Source: Ascochyta rabiei
Taxonomy: Eukaryota; Ascomycota; Dothideomycetes; Pleosporales; Didymellaceae
NCBI RefSeq assembly: GCF_004011695.2
Contig: NC_082418.1
Coordinates: 1,302,001 to 1,366,000 of the forward strand
Direction: 5' to 3'
DNA: 64,000 nucleotides
The position numbers and the translations under genes are program-made. Positions 11,929-22,538 of the stretch are shown here, piece after piece. A model generated the notes under the pieces. That model searched no databases, was not told the origin of the DNA, and saw only the letters and a program-made list of their open reading frames with translations. How positions within the stretch are numbered: position 1 is the stretch's first letter; every line of letters starts with the position of its first letter.

Positions 11929-13260
11929 TAAAACTGTACGTTGGGTTCGCTGCAGCTTGTCTGCGCATCGTGCTTGATTACGCCATGAACGGACTCACTT
12001 CTACACTACAACTGCACAACTCGATACAGCTCGTCACGTCGCCAGACCGAAGGCGAAAAGTAAACAATACCAGCAGTGGCCTCGAAAGTAGGCAATCCCG
12101 CACGCACCCATGAGACGCCAAGGCAGACCAAGCTGTAGAACCAGTCCAGAGATATGATACGTAGGTACACACGACCGACGACAAGACCCTAGGAGCGTAG
12201 GCAATAGTCAAAAAAGGCATGGTTCTGTCGAAAAGTGGTTCACAGCTTCCGCATACCAGTCAACACGAACCCAGGGAGTTGTAGATTCGGTCACCGCTCC
12301 ATGCCTCTCCGATATCGGATGACGGTGGACCGTACAACGTCGAGATGAATGACTAGACTCGAGCCAAGGGTTACGTCCCTGTGCGGGAAAGGAAAGAGAC
12401 TTGCACTTGAAAACAGTCAACGTACCCAGCTTGTAAAATTTCAGCTCCCATCCACTTCGAGTGGCCGCTGGTACTGCAGGGACAGAACCGGTCCACTACC
12501 GAACCCTACTTCTTGGACACGACCTCTCGTGTCATGGGTGGAGTGATCTCGCAGCGCTCCAAGGTTCACCGTACGCCCGGACATTCGTGGACCATGTCGC
12601 CCTCGGACAGAGAGAGCTGTGGCTACAATCTAGAAGCCCCGATGTTGGAGCTGTGTCGGGCTTAATCTGCCGGTTTTCGTTTTTCGTTTTTCGACAGCAC
12701 GCAGGTCCATTCGAGCAACATCTTTTCCAAAGCGAAATATCTGCACAGTTCAATAGTCATCTCAATGCTACACACAGACATGAATCCAACAATCCACGAC
12801 CGACCCTCCAACATGTCAATTCCATCTCCACACACCCCGTCCATGTTCAAGCGATCGAACCTCTCCATCCCAGCAATGCACCCCAGTTTTCCGTAGCCCA
12901 GCTTCCGATCCGCCATCCCCTCTTCGAACCCCAAGTCTCCCCCCCCTAGCGCACAGCGACCTCCGCCCACAGAACCCCAATCAACCACCCACCGCTCTCC
13001 CAAACCCAAGACGCAGACCCAAGAAACCGCTTTGTCCACGCTACGTCCACTCACCACCGCAGCCACTCGAAGCAGACAACCACCACCACGCTCCGTCCCC
13101 CGCCCGACATGTCTCCACGCAGACACCCCGCTTCCTGACAGCGTATGCCACTAGTTGTCCCCGACAACGTCACGCGCGGAGGCGGAAGCGCAGATGTGGT
13201 CCAGAGCTTCAGGGTTGCGGGTGGTGCTGTATCGTAGCGTGTGAGGTGGGTACGCAGGTA

Positions 13261-13300
13261 CTGTCCTGTCCTGTCCTGTCCTGTCCTGTCCTGTCCTGTA
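13261..13300. repeat. Pentanucleotide microsatellite (CTGTC)n
   Basis: Seven perfect CTGTC units followed by the degenerate units CTGTA and CTGTG, in noncoding DNA. Confidence 0.97.
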
Positions 13301-13338
13301 CTGTGCGGTTCAATATCAAATATCAGATATCCGACATC

Positions 13339-13366
13339 AAATACCAAATACCAAATACCAAATACC
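13339..13366. repeat. Heptanucleotide repeat (AAATACC)n
   Basis: Four perfect AAATACC units, preceded by degenerate relatives (AAATATC, GATATCC). It lies 38 bp after the CTGTC repeat. Confidence 0.95.
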
Positions 13367-14273
13367 AAACATCAGGAATCCACCCACGCCACCGCCGCCC
13401 CCCCCAAAAAAAATCCTTTCGGTCGAAAACAAACTAACAATCCACTGCCTCGGCGCGGCGCGGCGCGCATGCCACACAACCAGGTGCACAGCAGCGTATC
13501 CCTACGCGCAGAGCCCTGCCGTGCATCTCAAGCACGATCAGAAGGCTGGAGTAGGACTTGCTGATTCGTTTATCTCGTCGTGAGTTTGGATTTCCATCGC
13601 GCCCCGTTGCGTGGTGCGAGGCGGGGAGGCGTTTGCTTGGAACTGGGCCCGTGTCGTTTCCTCGCTTCTTGTTGATTTCGTGCTGGGTTTCTCCATGCGA
13701 TGCGTTGTCTGTGGTGGAAGTGTACTTTGAGCGTTGCTGGGGGATGAGGTCGTGGGTCTGGCCATCGGCTTGGAAAACATATGGTTGTGGGGGTTTGGGC
13801 TATGGAGGTTGGGAGGAGGGGTAGAGTGTCCATGTCGATAGTTGCCAACGCCTCCCAACAGGTGATGGGTGGGTGGTCTTGTAGTCGGGAGGCATTTGAC
13901 TGAGAGCTGGTGTCACACATGCACACACGCAGAGACACTTTAGAAACACAGTGCATCCCATTCACCGTCTACTTATGGCTCATGTTCCTCTGTTCTCTCC
14001 CGTTGTTTATCGTCTTCGCAGTGCAACAAGAAAGGCCACCGACGCCAACTCGTCTGTCTCACTTTGGTAAGGACCGAGCCATTAGAGTACAACACTGGTG
14101 TGGTGAAGAATGTCTTCGAGAGCCAGCACCAGGCATGATGTGAAATCGAACTGAAAGACTGGATGAATGTCGTGATGATCGGGGTTTGATAGACGTTGAT
14201 TATTGTCGTCTTTACGAATAAAACCCTCGGTCCGCGGATCTAGATCTTCGCATGTGATGACGTCCCCCTTCGA

Positions 14274-15554
14274 TCAGTCATCGGCGTCAAACTCAGATTG
14301 GTTGGCCAAGCTGCGGGGTCCGTCTTTACGAATAGGTATTTTGATACCCTGCTGCGCAAAGCACTTGCTGAGCGTCGTGCTCTCAATGACACCAGGGAAC
14401 TTCTTCGCCGAGTACACAGTAAACGGGTCCGAGAAACAGCTAGCAAGCATGGGGGTTTTCTCGCCGTGGCCCAGGATGCTGTTGAGGTTTTCACCGCTGC
14501 CTATGTTGAAGATCATGAATTTGAGTCTGTATTCGTCAATACCGTTCAGATGGGTTATATGGAAGAAGAGCTTGCCGGAAAGTACCCTCCGTGCGCACAG
14601 AAAGATCTTGGAGGACGAACCAGAAGCCGGGTTTGCCGTCTGGGTCGTTCAGCTTGAAGGCGTTGACCGAGGTCTGGCCAATGAGATTCCGTGTGTGGTT
14701 GGAGCTGGTGCTTGGTGCACTCACAACCTGCGGGCTGTAGCTTGCACCGTACGGCGGATACCCAGGAGGTGGCTGGCCGGGATAGTACTGTTGCTGGGCA
14801 TATGGATGAGGGGACGGCACTGGCTGGCCATAGGCGTTGTACTGATGTGTCGGCATACCTTGGGCCAGGAACATCTGACGATCTGGCACCGGAGGGAAGG
14901 AGGTGGTTACACTGCTACTAATACTCACCGTTGGCGCTGCGCTGCTATGACGGACCAAGTTGCATGCACCGCGCGAAACGTCCTCGTGCCAGAGATCGAC
15001 GACGAGTGTGTAGAAGGTGGTGTCGATATCGTTGGCGTCAATCTCCTGTCCTGTTGTAGCGTCGCACATGATGAGGCGGATGCAAGGAGGCGGAGTGATG
15101 GGGCGTCGGTCCTGTCATTGGCCACATGTCTCAGCGCTGTGCGTTTACCAGAGCAATGGGTTGCTGCGCGAGCTGTCTTACCTTGTCGCCAAATCCACAC
15201 ATTCGGGCCCTGATGGGCTGCTGGTCGACTCGCAACCTGCCTCTTGTGAGCTCACGTGCAGACGACTCGACCGCAAGATGCGCACCTGTAGGTTGAACCA
15301 GCCTGCTGGCCTACGTAGTCGCCATTCTGGTCAGCAGGAGACACGTCTTGGTAGACCATTGTGCGCTGCATCTGCTGCTGCTGCTGTTGCTGCTGCGGTG
15401 GAGGCTGCGGCTGCTGCTGTCCTGGTGGTGGAAGATGCATCATCTGGTTGGGGTCGTGAAGCTGCGGGGGTGGAGGCAGGGGAGCAGCTCCAGGCCGCTG
15501 CTGCGGGGGTGCTGGGATGGGATACTGATTGCTCTGACGAGAATGGGTATACAT
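14274..15554 (-). CDS. velB: Velvet-family regulator VelB
   Basis: Velvet-domain transcription regulator. In Aspergillus VelB pairs with VeA and LaeA, or with VosA, to coordinate light response, sporulation and secondary metabolism. Exons 15286-15554, 15182-15236, 14576-15111 and 14274-14526 give 370 residues. The N-terminus ([10 protein letters not shown]) is Pro/Gln-rich with a short polyQ. The velvet domain starts at [20 protein letters not shown] and continues [14 protein letters not shown]. It is split by a Pro/Tyr-rich insert of about 100 residues ([15 protein letters not shown]...), the hallmark that separates VelB from VeA, VosA and VelC. It resumes at [20 protein letters not shown] and ends [17 protein letters not shown] and [10 protein letters not shown]. 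Introns 1 and 2 are GT-AG. Intron 3 (14527-14575, 49 nt) can only be removed in frame with a GC donor (GCAAGC) and an ACAG acceptor. Confidence 0.94.
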
Positions 15555-16721
15555 GGTGGCTAGGAGGCGACGTCTGCGCGGCCCGTCTCGTCGATCTGGG
15601 GACCTGACTAAGTGGAGACGCACGGCGCTTAGGGGGCTCACAGGAACAGCGGCGACCAGGGCTCAGGTCGTCCAGGGGCTGCGCTGCTGGCGATGAAGGT
15701 CGTGGTTGGGATCCGCGCAGTTGCGCGCTGCTGGCGAGAGCTCAAAGCTCAAAGCTCAAAGCTCAAAGCTCAAAGCTGTCGCGCCGGAGGGGTGCTGCGG
15801 GAAGTCGCGACTAGCGGCCTGTGGGGGAGAGCGTGTGTAGATTACGCTCTGGGTCGAGGACGGCGCCAACGGCTCTTTGCGCTGGATCCTGTCAAACGGG
15901 CCACACGGTGCGAGGCTGCGAGCGTTGTGTGTGACTCTGGTGGTGGTACCCGCCGTCACAGCTGGTACTGAAGCCACGGGGGTTTGTGGCAGAAGCGTTG
16001 GAGACAAGTGTGGAGGAAGAGGCGTGCGAGCGAAAACGGACGAGAACTAAGAAGCGCACCGCATCGACTCGATTTTCGCGCCTATGGGCTTGGTGCGGTG
16101 CTTGCCCAGGTGCAGCCTCAGTACCGTGGGTCACTTGGTCGGAAGCGTCGTCTGAGGCTGAGGCTCCATCCAGAATGACCGTTGCAATGCTTGTCCGCTC
16201 CTTGCCACAACGCGCCGACGGTTCGTCCCATTCGTTCCCACTGCAAGGGCCGCGGGAACTTGCGCACCATTTCCGTCGCAACGGTAGCCGGCGCCAGCCA
16301 GCCTCGCCGGTGCTGCAAGCCATCTTTCTTTCGCGAGGTGCGAGTGAGACACCGCCTGGACCGCAACGTCCTATCATGCATGGGCTTGCGTGCTGCTGCT
16401 CTCTGATGCCGCTGCACTGCCGAGGCAATGCGGGCTGGGCTAGGCAGCATCCGCAATCCTTGGATCGCTGTTGGTCATCAACTTTATTGGAACTACAGAT
16501 TGCTGCGACCACTCTGGAATACCGGATTTGGCTCTTTCTCTTCACGCATGCCGTCAGCCCTACTCTACACGATACATATGCACGTTTGGAGCGCACTCTT
16601 CGACACTTTGAGCTTATCTGGCCAGCACCTAAACCGTGTGTCTATGCTTGCTTCTGCCTGGTCACAGTCCCTTGACAGCCAGGCAAACCATCCTCTGTGA
16701 TCCCTCGACACCACGGATCGT
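15555..16721. other. Intergenic region upstream of velB
   Basis: It lies between the velB start and the 3' end of HEL2, and should contain the velB promoter. Two overlapping open frames of about 230 codons on opposite strands (15.9-16.7 kb) show no domain and are probably chance in GC-rich DNA. Confidence 0.45.
15741..15775. repeat. Heptanucleotide repeat (CTCAAAG)n
   Basis: Five perfect tandem units, 187 bp upstream of the velB start codon and thus possibly within its promoter or 5'UTR. Confidence 0.95.
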
Positions 16722-19186
16722 CTAGCCGAAGTGGAACAGTGTCTGCTTCTTGTTCTTATTGCCTTTCCTCTTTCCACCCGCGCCATCTTCAACCGTTGGT
16801 GTTGTGGAGCCACTTGCGCCAGCACTTGGCGCCCCCCAAGCCTGGTTGACTGGCGTGTTTCGACCGCTGTTGTCTCGTCGCAGACCTAGACCTGTGTACC
16901 CAGGGCTGAAGATGGTGCTGGTTGGCTTAGGTGCTGCCGGCAGGGCGGGAAACCCGTCCGAAATCGCCTTGTTGCTCTTGTTGGCCAGTCCAGTCGATGA
17001 AGCAGCGCGCGAGGGTATGGGCGACACGCCGGTGCTGCGCACAGGCACAGGCTTGGAGGATGAGGACATCCATGGTGTCTGGCCCGGTTTGGCTCCAATG
17101 CCGCCGCCGCCGCGACTCGATGAACCTGCCGCTGGCAATGCTGGGAACGAACTGTTGCCTGATGACGTAGTCGACCAACTTGCCTTTCGATTGGCTTGCG
17201 AACGCTGTGACTGTGCTGTCGAGCTCTTGAGTTTCAGCACTCTCGATCCTCCACTAGTTGCAGTGCCGCCGTTGAGCGCGAGCCCTGTTGCCGAGCCAGG
17301 CAATGACGGGTAGTCCTCGTTGATTGCTTTCCAGTCGCTCCAAGCCTTCAGCAAGCCCTCCCGCTTGCTTTGGATCTCGAAGATGTCGGCCAGCTCCTTC
17401 ACTAGCTTGCCCAGCTCCTTGGAATCGTTGTCGAAAAGCGCAAACAGTCCTTCAATGAACTGCGCTGGCGAGACCTTGGAGTTACGGTACGCCGATACAT
17501 CAGCGCGGAACTGCTGCAGCTTGATCTGGTCGTTGCGCAGCATGTTCGTTGCTCGCTCGGTGACGGCGTTGTGTCGAAGAAGTCGCGCTTGGTCTTGGGG
17601 AGTCTGCGGTACGCTAGGTTGCGAATCAACGCTCAGCTGGCTGACGCTGTTCGCGATGTCATTTGCGGCCGGTCGACTGGGTCGTGAGGCGGTCTGAGTA
17701 GCCGGTGCAGATGCATTGGGAGCCGGTCGCGCTGCAAATGCTTCGCCAGGCGTAGGAGCTGAGAGCTGACCGCCGAACGTGCGACCCGTTGCTCCGGACT
17801 GCTGAGCTTCGACTTGTCGCTGGAACGCGAGCTCTGCGCGGCTGAGAGTTTGCGCAGAAGACGCGGGCAGTGCCTCCGCGTTCGGATCTCTGCCTCGCCC
17901 ACGAGCTCTGCCACCTTCCCGTCTCCGGTCGTCTCGTCTTCCGTGCTCCTGTTCGTGTGGTGCGCGGAACTGGAATCCAGACATGTCCACCCGCCTCGCA
18001 TCCCGGAGAGCATCCTTGGTCAGGCCATTTGGATGCGACTCGATCTGATGGGCCTTGAGATCCATTTCAGAATCAAACACGACAAACTTCTTCTCCAGGC
18101 ATTCCCGGTCTGGACACAGGAAATGATCCTTCCGGAAGTGCTGCTCGAGCGAATCGTAGTTGACGTAGTATTGCTGCTGTCGGCCGCCATCTTGGCGGTC
18201 GCAGATGTGGCAGCGTTCGTGCTTGTCTCGGCAATGTGTGTACAGCTCATCGTCTCCGTAGAAGCGCTGACGACAGAAACCGCATTCAGGGTGTCCCTTG
18301 AACCCGCTCTGATCGATTGCGCCCGGATTGTCATCACCGAACTTCTGGTGCTTGCGGAGGTCGGCAAAGGAGAAGAGCTCGTGCTCGTGAGTGAAGACTT
18401 TCTTATTTCTCGTACACAGGTCGCTAGACGCAATCAGCATCTGGCTAGAGCAAGAACTGGACATCAGGGTACTGTCGATACTTACCACATAACCTTGCCG
18501 TGCGCCGTCTTTGTATGGCGATGCAAATCCGGCCAGCCCAAGCACGCAACATCACACTCGCTGTCCGGGCAGTTGTACTGCAGTAGCAGTCTTGTGTCCT
18601 CGAAGATGTCAGGGTTCTCGAACCGGATTCCTAGGTTATCGTCGGTCTTGAAGAAATCGCCCGGGGAGAACTCCTGGTAGGGCTTCTCGTGATTGTCAGT
18701 GAGTACGACATGGTCAGACTCGGTCCTACAGTGCGCGCAGGCTTTGGTCTTGTACAGTGCTCTCATTCTAATCGAGCAGATGTGGCAGCTCCTGTGGTTG
18801 CATGGCGCGACGGCGGTATGCTGAACAGGCGAGGCGCAAATGAAGCAGACCTCTGCATCATCATCGTCGTCGTCCACCGCCTCCTCCACAGATGGTTTTG
18901 CGGCCGCGGATAGCGCTTCGCTCCGCTGTTCTCCTTCTACTGCAGGCGCTTTGCCCTTTTCTGCTGCCGGCCGTCCCCCGCGGTTGTTTGCGCCGTCCCC
19001 TCTCCCATGACCCCCTCGTCCGCGACCAGCTGCGGAGCCACCTCGTCCTCGTCCTCGGGCGCCCGAGTTCTCGTGTCCATCCTCACGCCCAGAATGTGCT
19101 CCTCTTCCACGCCCTCGGCCTCTTCCCCCTCGCCGCGCTGGGCTGGTAGGTCCCTGTGAGTTCTCTTGAGCTCCAGTATCGGCCAT
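16722..19186 (-). CDS. HEL2: RING E3 ubiquitin ligase Hel2/ZNF598
   Basis: Ubiquitin ligase that senses collided ribosomes and marks small-subunit proteins, triggering ribosome quality control. Exons 18486-19186 and 16722-18423 (GT-AG intron of 62 nt) give 800 residues. An Arg/Gly-rich N-terminus (about 20-75) precedes an acidic run and the RING finger at about 114-154 (CFICASP...CNHRSCHICSIR...CAHC). A zinc-finger array follows: CPDSECDVACLGWPDLHRHTK across the splice, CDLCTRNKKVF, CGFCRQRFYGDDELYTHC and CHICD. The intron splits the C-x2-C of one finger (VMC-DLC), so a model without it would lose the finger. The C-terminal half is low-complexity Ser/Ala/Gln/Pro sequence with short conserved pieces, ending GNKNKKQTLFHFG, as in fungal homologues. 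The start is the first ATG. Confidence 0.94.
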
Positions 19187-19712
19187 CGCGGGGTATTCGT
19201 CTGCGGTGAAGCTTCTGGGGTGTGCTATGTGCAGGCAATTGAAGTGCCAAATGGTACAGAGAGCAGGAAGATAGGTGCAGTGAAGACAACACGGAGAATT
19301 GGGCGGCGCAGGCCAGCGAAGGCGGTTATTAAAGCGTGGTTGTGACAGTGAGAGTTTGTGAACGCTACGAGGATGACGCTCTTCTGCAAGCGAATCAATG
19401 ACGGGAAAGTTGGCCCATGCGCAGTGTCAGCCACAAACGGATAGCCTCAAACCAGTCATGGGGGGTGACTCAGGCACGCATTGGGACCTGGTGCTGATGA
19501 TTCGAAATGAGGAATCTGCATGGTGTGCCAAAGGGAGTGCTGATGAATACACACAGGTGGCGTCCGAAAGACATCTTCCACGCATGTCAACCTCGGCGTT
19601 TGCACGTCACATGCTGTGATGGTACGCGTATTTCTTCGGTGCGACAGAGCGCACAAGATGACCTTCTTACAACGCCAGCAATGCATACCGTCTATACACC
19701 AAAAGATACGTC
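19187..19712. other. Intergenic region HEL2 / GH47
   Basis: The HEL2 promoter side plus the 3' flank of the alpha-mannosidase gene. I recognise no element. Confidence 0.5.
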
Positions 19713-21902
19713 TCAGCCAAGGCTGCTCGAGCCCCCCGTGCTCTCCTTCGCCGCATCTTCCTTCTTCTCGTCTTCCTTCTTCAAAATCATCTCTCCCTTT
19801 GCATCCCTCGGTATCCTCGCCCACCCCGTCTTGAACCGCTTCTTACTCGCATCGAAGCGCGGGAAGGCATGCGCTTCCGTATTCAGCACGATCTGGTCGA
19901 GCGGCAGGACATCGTCGGGCCCGAAGAGGAGGTAGAAGTACTTGAGAGTTTCGGCCTGTGCATCGTAAGCATGGTTCGTAGTATAGAGACAAAAGAGTGG
20001 ACCTACCAGCCAGAAGCTTTCCATGTTGTCCCTGCTCGGCGGCGGGACCTTTGTCACGTCATTCACAGAGGTGTAGCCACCGCCACCCTCGATGGCAGTG
20101 TGGTTCTTGAAGGCCGAGAACATCTCCCACCCCCATTCTCTATACATCTCGTCTCCAGTAATGCGCCACATGTAAAACAGCGACTCTACGGTCTCAGGTC
20201 GTTGGAGGTTGTGCGCATCAGCCGGTTTGATGATGAAGTCCTTCTTCCACCCTTCTCCCTCCGGCGTATCAGCCTCCAACTCCGTCTTGGAAGCGAGCAC
20301 CTCTGTATGGTACATTTTCGGCTCGTCGTCGAGCTCGAAGTGTGCGATCTCTGGTGACAATCCAGTGGCAGTGGAGCGGTACATACCCATGCAGGTCTTC
20401 ATCAGCTCGCGCGCGAGCAGCATGTTCTCTTCCTGCGCTTTGCCCCAGGAAGGTAGCTTTTGGGCGTCGGAGAGCGAGAGGCCAGAAGTCTGCGCGAGAG
20501 CAATGGTGCCGGGCATGAAGCACACCAGATGGTCCATTTTCGGGTGCAGCTGTCCGTCTAACCCGCCGGGACGCTCGGCAAGGACTGTCAGGTGGGCGTC
20601 CTTTGTGTAGGCGAGGAGGTGTTGCTTCACGCCTCGAAGGGTCTCGTCCCACATGTCCAAGTAGATGGGCTCTTGCTTCTGAGTCTGAAGGTATTGCTTG
20701 ATGAGATACTCGTAGTAACTATCTCCCCGAGAGCCCAGGCGAATCTCGCTGCCCCTGAAGGTGCCACGATCAGCGTAGATGAAGATTGGGACGAGTCCGT
20801 CTTTGGCGCCGTTGTCGTCGACGACCTGCATCACCTTCTCTGCTTTCTCCCAGTAGTGCGATTCTCCCGTGAGGTAGGCGAGGTATTTCATTTCGAGCTG
20901 CAACGTGGTCGCTTCGGCGGTCGACGAGGCGCCGCCGTCGGCGTGCGAGGCTTCGCCTTTGCTGTCCTTGAGACGCACACTGGCCCAGGGGATGCCAGAT
21001 GGAGACTCGTAGGCGCCCATGAGGCGGTCTGCGAGGTCGGTGGCTTTCTCAAGGAAGAGGTCCTCCTCGTTGGAGTTGTCGGGCTTCAGCGCAGGGAAAA
21101 CATCCTGCAGGTAGTGCGCAGACAGCAGTCCTCCGAGCATTCGTATTGTGGTCTCAAAAGTGTTGACGTCCTGGTCCTTGTCGTAGTCCAGGGTCGTCGA
21201 AACCCACTCGCGCGCGTGCCTGAGCTCCCTGGTCAGGTTCATGAGCATCATGGTGTCCAGCGCATCGACGATGATCCAGCCCAGGCCATTGGGCTCTGCC
21301 ATGTATCGACCGTTCTTGGAGACGGGGTGGTATTCGTCGTAGCCCCACCCGTGCTCCTCGTATGCGTTCCAGCTGAGCAGGAAGGCGTCTTTGACTTCCT
21401 GTCTCCTCTTCTCCCAGACTAGGGCTTTCCTGCTTGCTGCGCTTCCACCGAACCAGCTCCTCCCAGCGCCCAGTCTTGCAGCTGGAGACTGGCTCGAGCG
21501 CGGCACCACCATCCAGTACAGGAAGCCCAGCGCCAGCAGTGCGATTGTGGCCAGGCCCTTGTTGCTCCTCACGAATCCCCTCTTCCCCCTGCCACCCCCG
21601 TACCCATATCCCGCAGGCTTGTCCTTGTACATCGGCAAGCCTTTCTCGTTCCCCGTGACCTTGTTCCAGACATTCTCCTCGAAGCGGCGTGATGCAGACT
21701 CAATGTTGCGCGGGACAGCGAAGGACATGTCGGAGTCGTGGAGCGCCTGCCTGGTAGCCTCGACGGCCTGCTTGGTCGATTGCTTGGTCGACTCGACGGC
21801 CTGCGAAGTGCGCGTGGCGGCGTTCTGGAGGAGCGAGAAGGCCGAGGGCGCTGCTTTGGATGCTTTGCTGCGGAGGTTGAACGGGTCGCGTGTTGTGTAC
21901 AT
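19713..21902 (-). CDS. MNS1: ER/Golgi class I alpha-1,2-mannosidase (GH47)
   Basis: Glycoside hydrolase family 47 enzyme that trims alpha-1,2-linked mannose from N-glycans in the secretory pathway. Exons 20007-21902 and 19713-19955 give 712 residues. The intervening 51 nt (19956-20006) start GTAGGT, end ACAG and interrupt the conserved ESFWL-AETLKYFYLLF block. They are an intron with no stop codon and a length divisible by three, so retention would add 17 residues silently. A cytosolic tail of about 115 residues precedes one membrane anchor (about 116-133, type II). GH47 blocks seen: GWGYDEYHPVS, GLGWIIVDALDTM, SGIPWASVRL, FRGSEIRLGSRGDSYYEYLI, the disulphide cysteines in LVCFMPGT and MKTCMGMY, RPETVESLFYMWR, and NTEAHAFPRF with the calcium-binding threonine. 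Confidence 0.95.
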   Translation of the reverse strand: MYTTRDPFNLRSKASKAAPSAFSLLQNAATRTSQAVESTKQSTKQAVEATRQALHDSDMSFAVPRNIESASRRFEENVWNKVTGNEKGLPMYKDKPAGYGYGGGRGKRGFVRSNKGLATIALLALGFLYWMVVPRSSQSPAARLGAGRSWFGGSAASRKALVWEKRRQEVKDAFLLSWNAYEEHGWGYDEYHPVSKNGRYMAEPNGLGWIIVDALDTMMLMNLTRELRHAREWVSTTLDYDKDQDVNTFETTIRMLGGLLSAHYLQDVFPALKPDNSNEEDLFLEKATDLADRLMGAYESPSGIPWASVRLKDSKGEASHADGGASSTAEATTLQLEMKYLAYLTGESHYWEKAEKVMQVVDDNGAKDGLVPIFIYADRGTFRGSEIRLGSRGDSYYEYLIKQYLQTQKQEPIYLDMWDETLRGVKQHLLAYTKDAHLTVLAERPGGLDGQLHPKMDHLVCFMPGTIALAQTSGLSLSDAQKLPSWGKAQEENMLLARELMKTCMGMYRSTATGLSPEIAHFELDDEPKMYHTEVLASKTELEADTPEGEGWKKDFIIKPADAHNLQRPETVESLFYMWRITGDEMYREWGWEMFSAFKNHTAIEGGGGYTSVNDVTKVPPPSRDNMESFWLVGPLFCLYTTNHAYDAQAETLKYFYLLFGPDDVLPLDQIVLNTEAHAFPRFDASKKRFKTGWARIPRDAKGEMILKKEDEKKEDAAKESTGGSSSLG

Positions 21903-22538
21903 TGGCGACGCGTGGGCCGTCGTAGCGTGTCAGGGCCCAAGGCTAGCTCATGGTTCCACCTCCGCGGTTGCTGCAGTCTCGACCTTGTGACGAGGCCGGA
22001 GGACGCTGACTTGTATGCTTCCGAGTCGCCAGGTGGCACATGCACAGTAGCTCCCTCCCATCCCAATCGAGACGACAGGGGTGTGCGGAGATGCGGTCGG
22101 ACATCACATCACAGCCTCCTTCACCACCAACCACTTTTAGACGCTGACCAGGTTGGCCCACGCGGCCTCCACAGTCCACACAGCCTCGCCCTGTGGCGAG
22201 ACGCTGTAGCTACAGGAAGAAGAACACGCACGATAAAGCTGCTCAGAGTGAAGCACGGGGGAAGCTCAGAAGTGTTCAGTAGATCCTCCCGTCCCCATCA
22301 TCATTACCACGTCGTGCTGGCGTCATTGATCGCCAAACATGGCCCTGTGCGCCGAAGAGCTGCGCTTTTTGTTCTTTGTTTTCTGTCCCCATCTTCCTCT
22401 GTACAATAGCTACCGTTGCAAGCGCACAGACTCGGACGGACCAGCTACTGGCAAATCAACACCAAGCTTGCACAATTGGTTGCGCAGAGCAGAGTACGAG
22501 ACAGCGTCAGGTGCAAGCTTCTTGGAACCACAGTCGCC
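21903..22538. promoter_or_regulatory. Divergent intergenic region GH47 / MBL hydrolase
   Basis: These 636 bp separate two divergent genes and should hold both promoters. The reading frame of the downstream gene stays open upstream to about 22,416, without an ATG better supported than the one at 22,539. Confidence 0.4.

Larger units (their letters stand above)
10127..14273. other. 4.1-kb gene-poor region with microsatellites
   Basis: This stretch holds two short tandem repeats (about 13.26-13.37 kb) and one doubtful open frame (11,323-11,928), both listed separately. I see no gene I can support. The part from 13.4 to 14.2 kb is the 3' flank of velB. Confidence 0.45.

Noticed and set aside
15892..16675. 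Two overlapping frames of about 230 codons on opposite strands
   Set aside because: No domains, mutual overlap, and no splice-joined continuation. Probably random openness in GC-rich DNA.
16722..18545. Separate 607-residue gene
   Set aside because: It is exon 2 of HEL2. The splice at 18,424-18,485 restores a split zinc-finger cysteine pair, and its apparent start lies in another frame.
20592..21422. 276-codon + strand frame
   Set aside because: Antisense shadow of the GH47 mannosidase.
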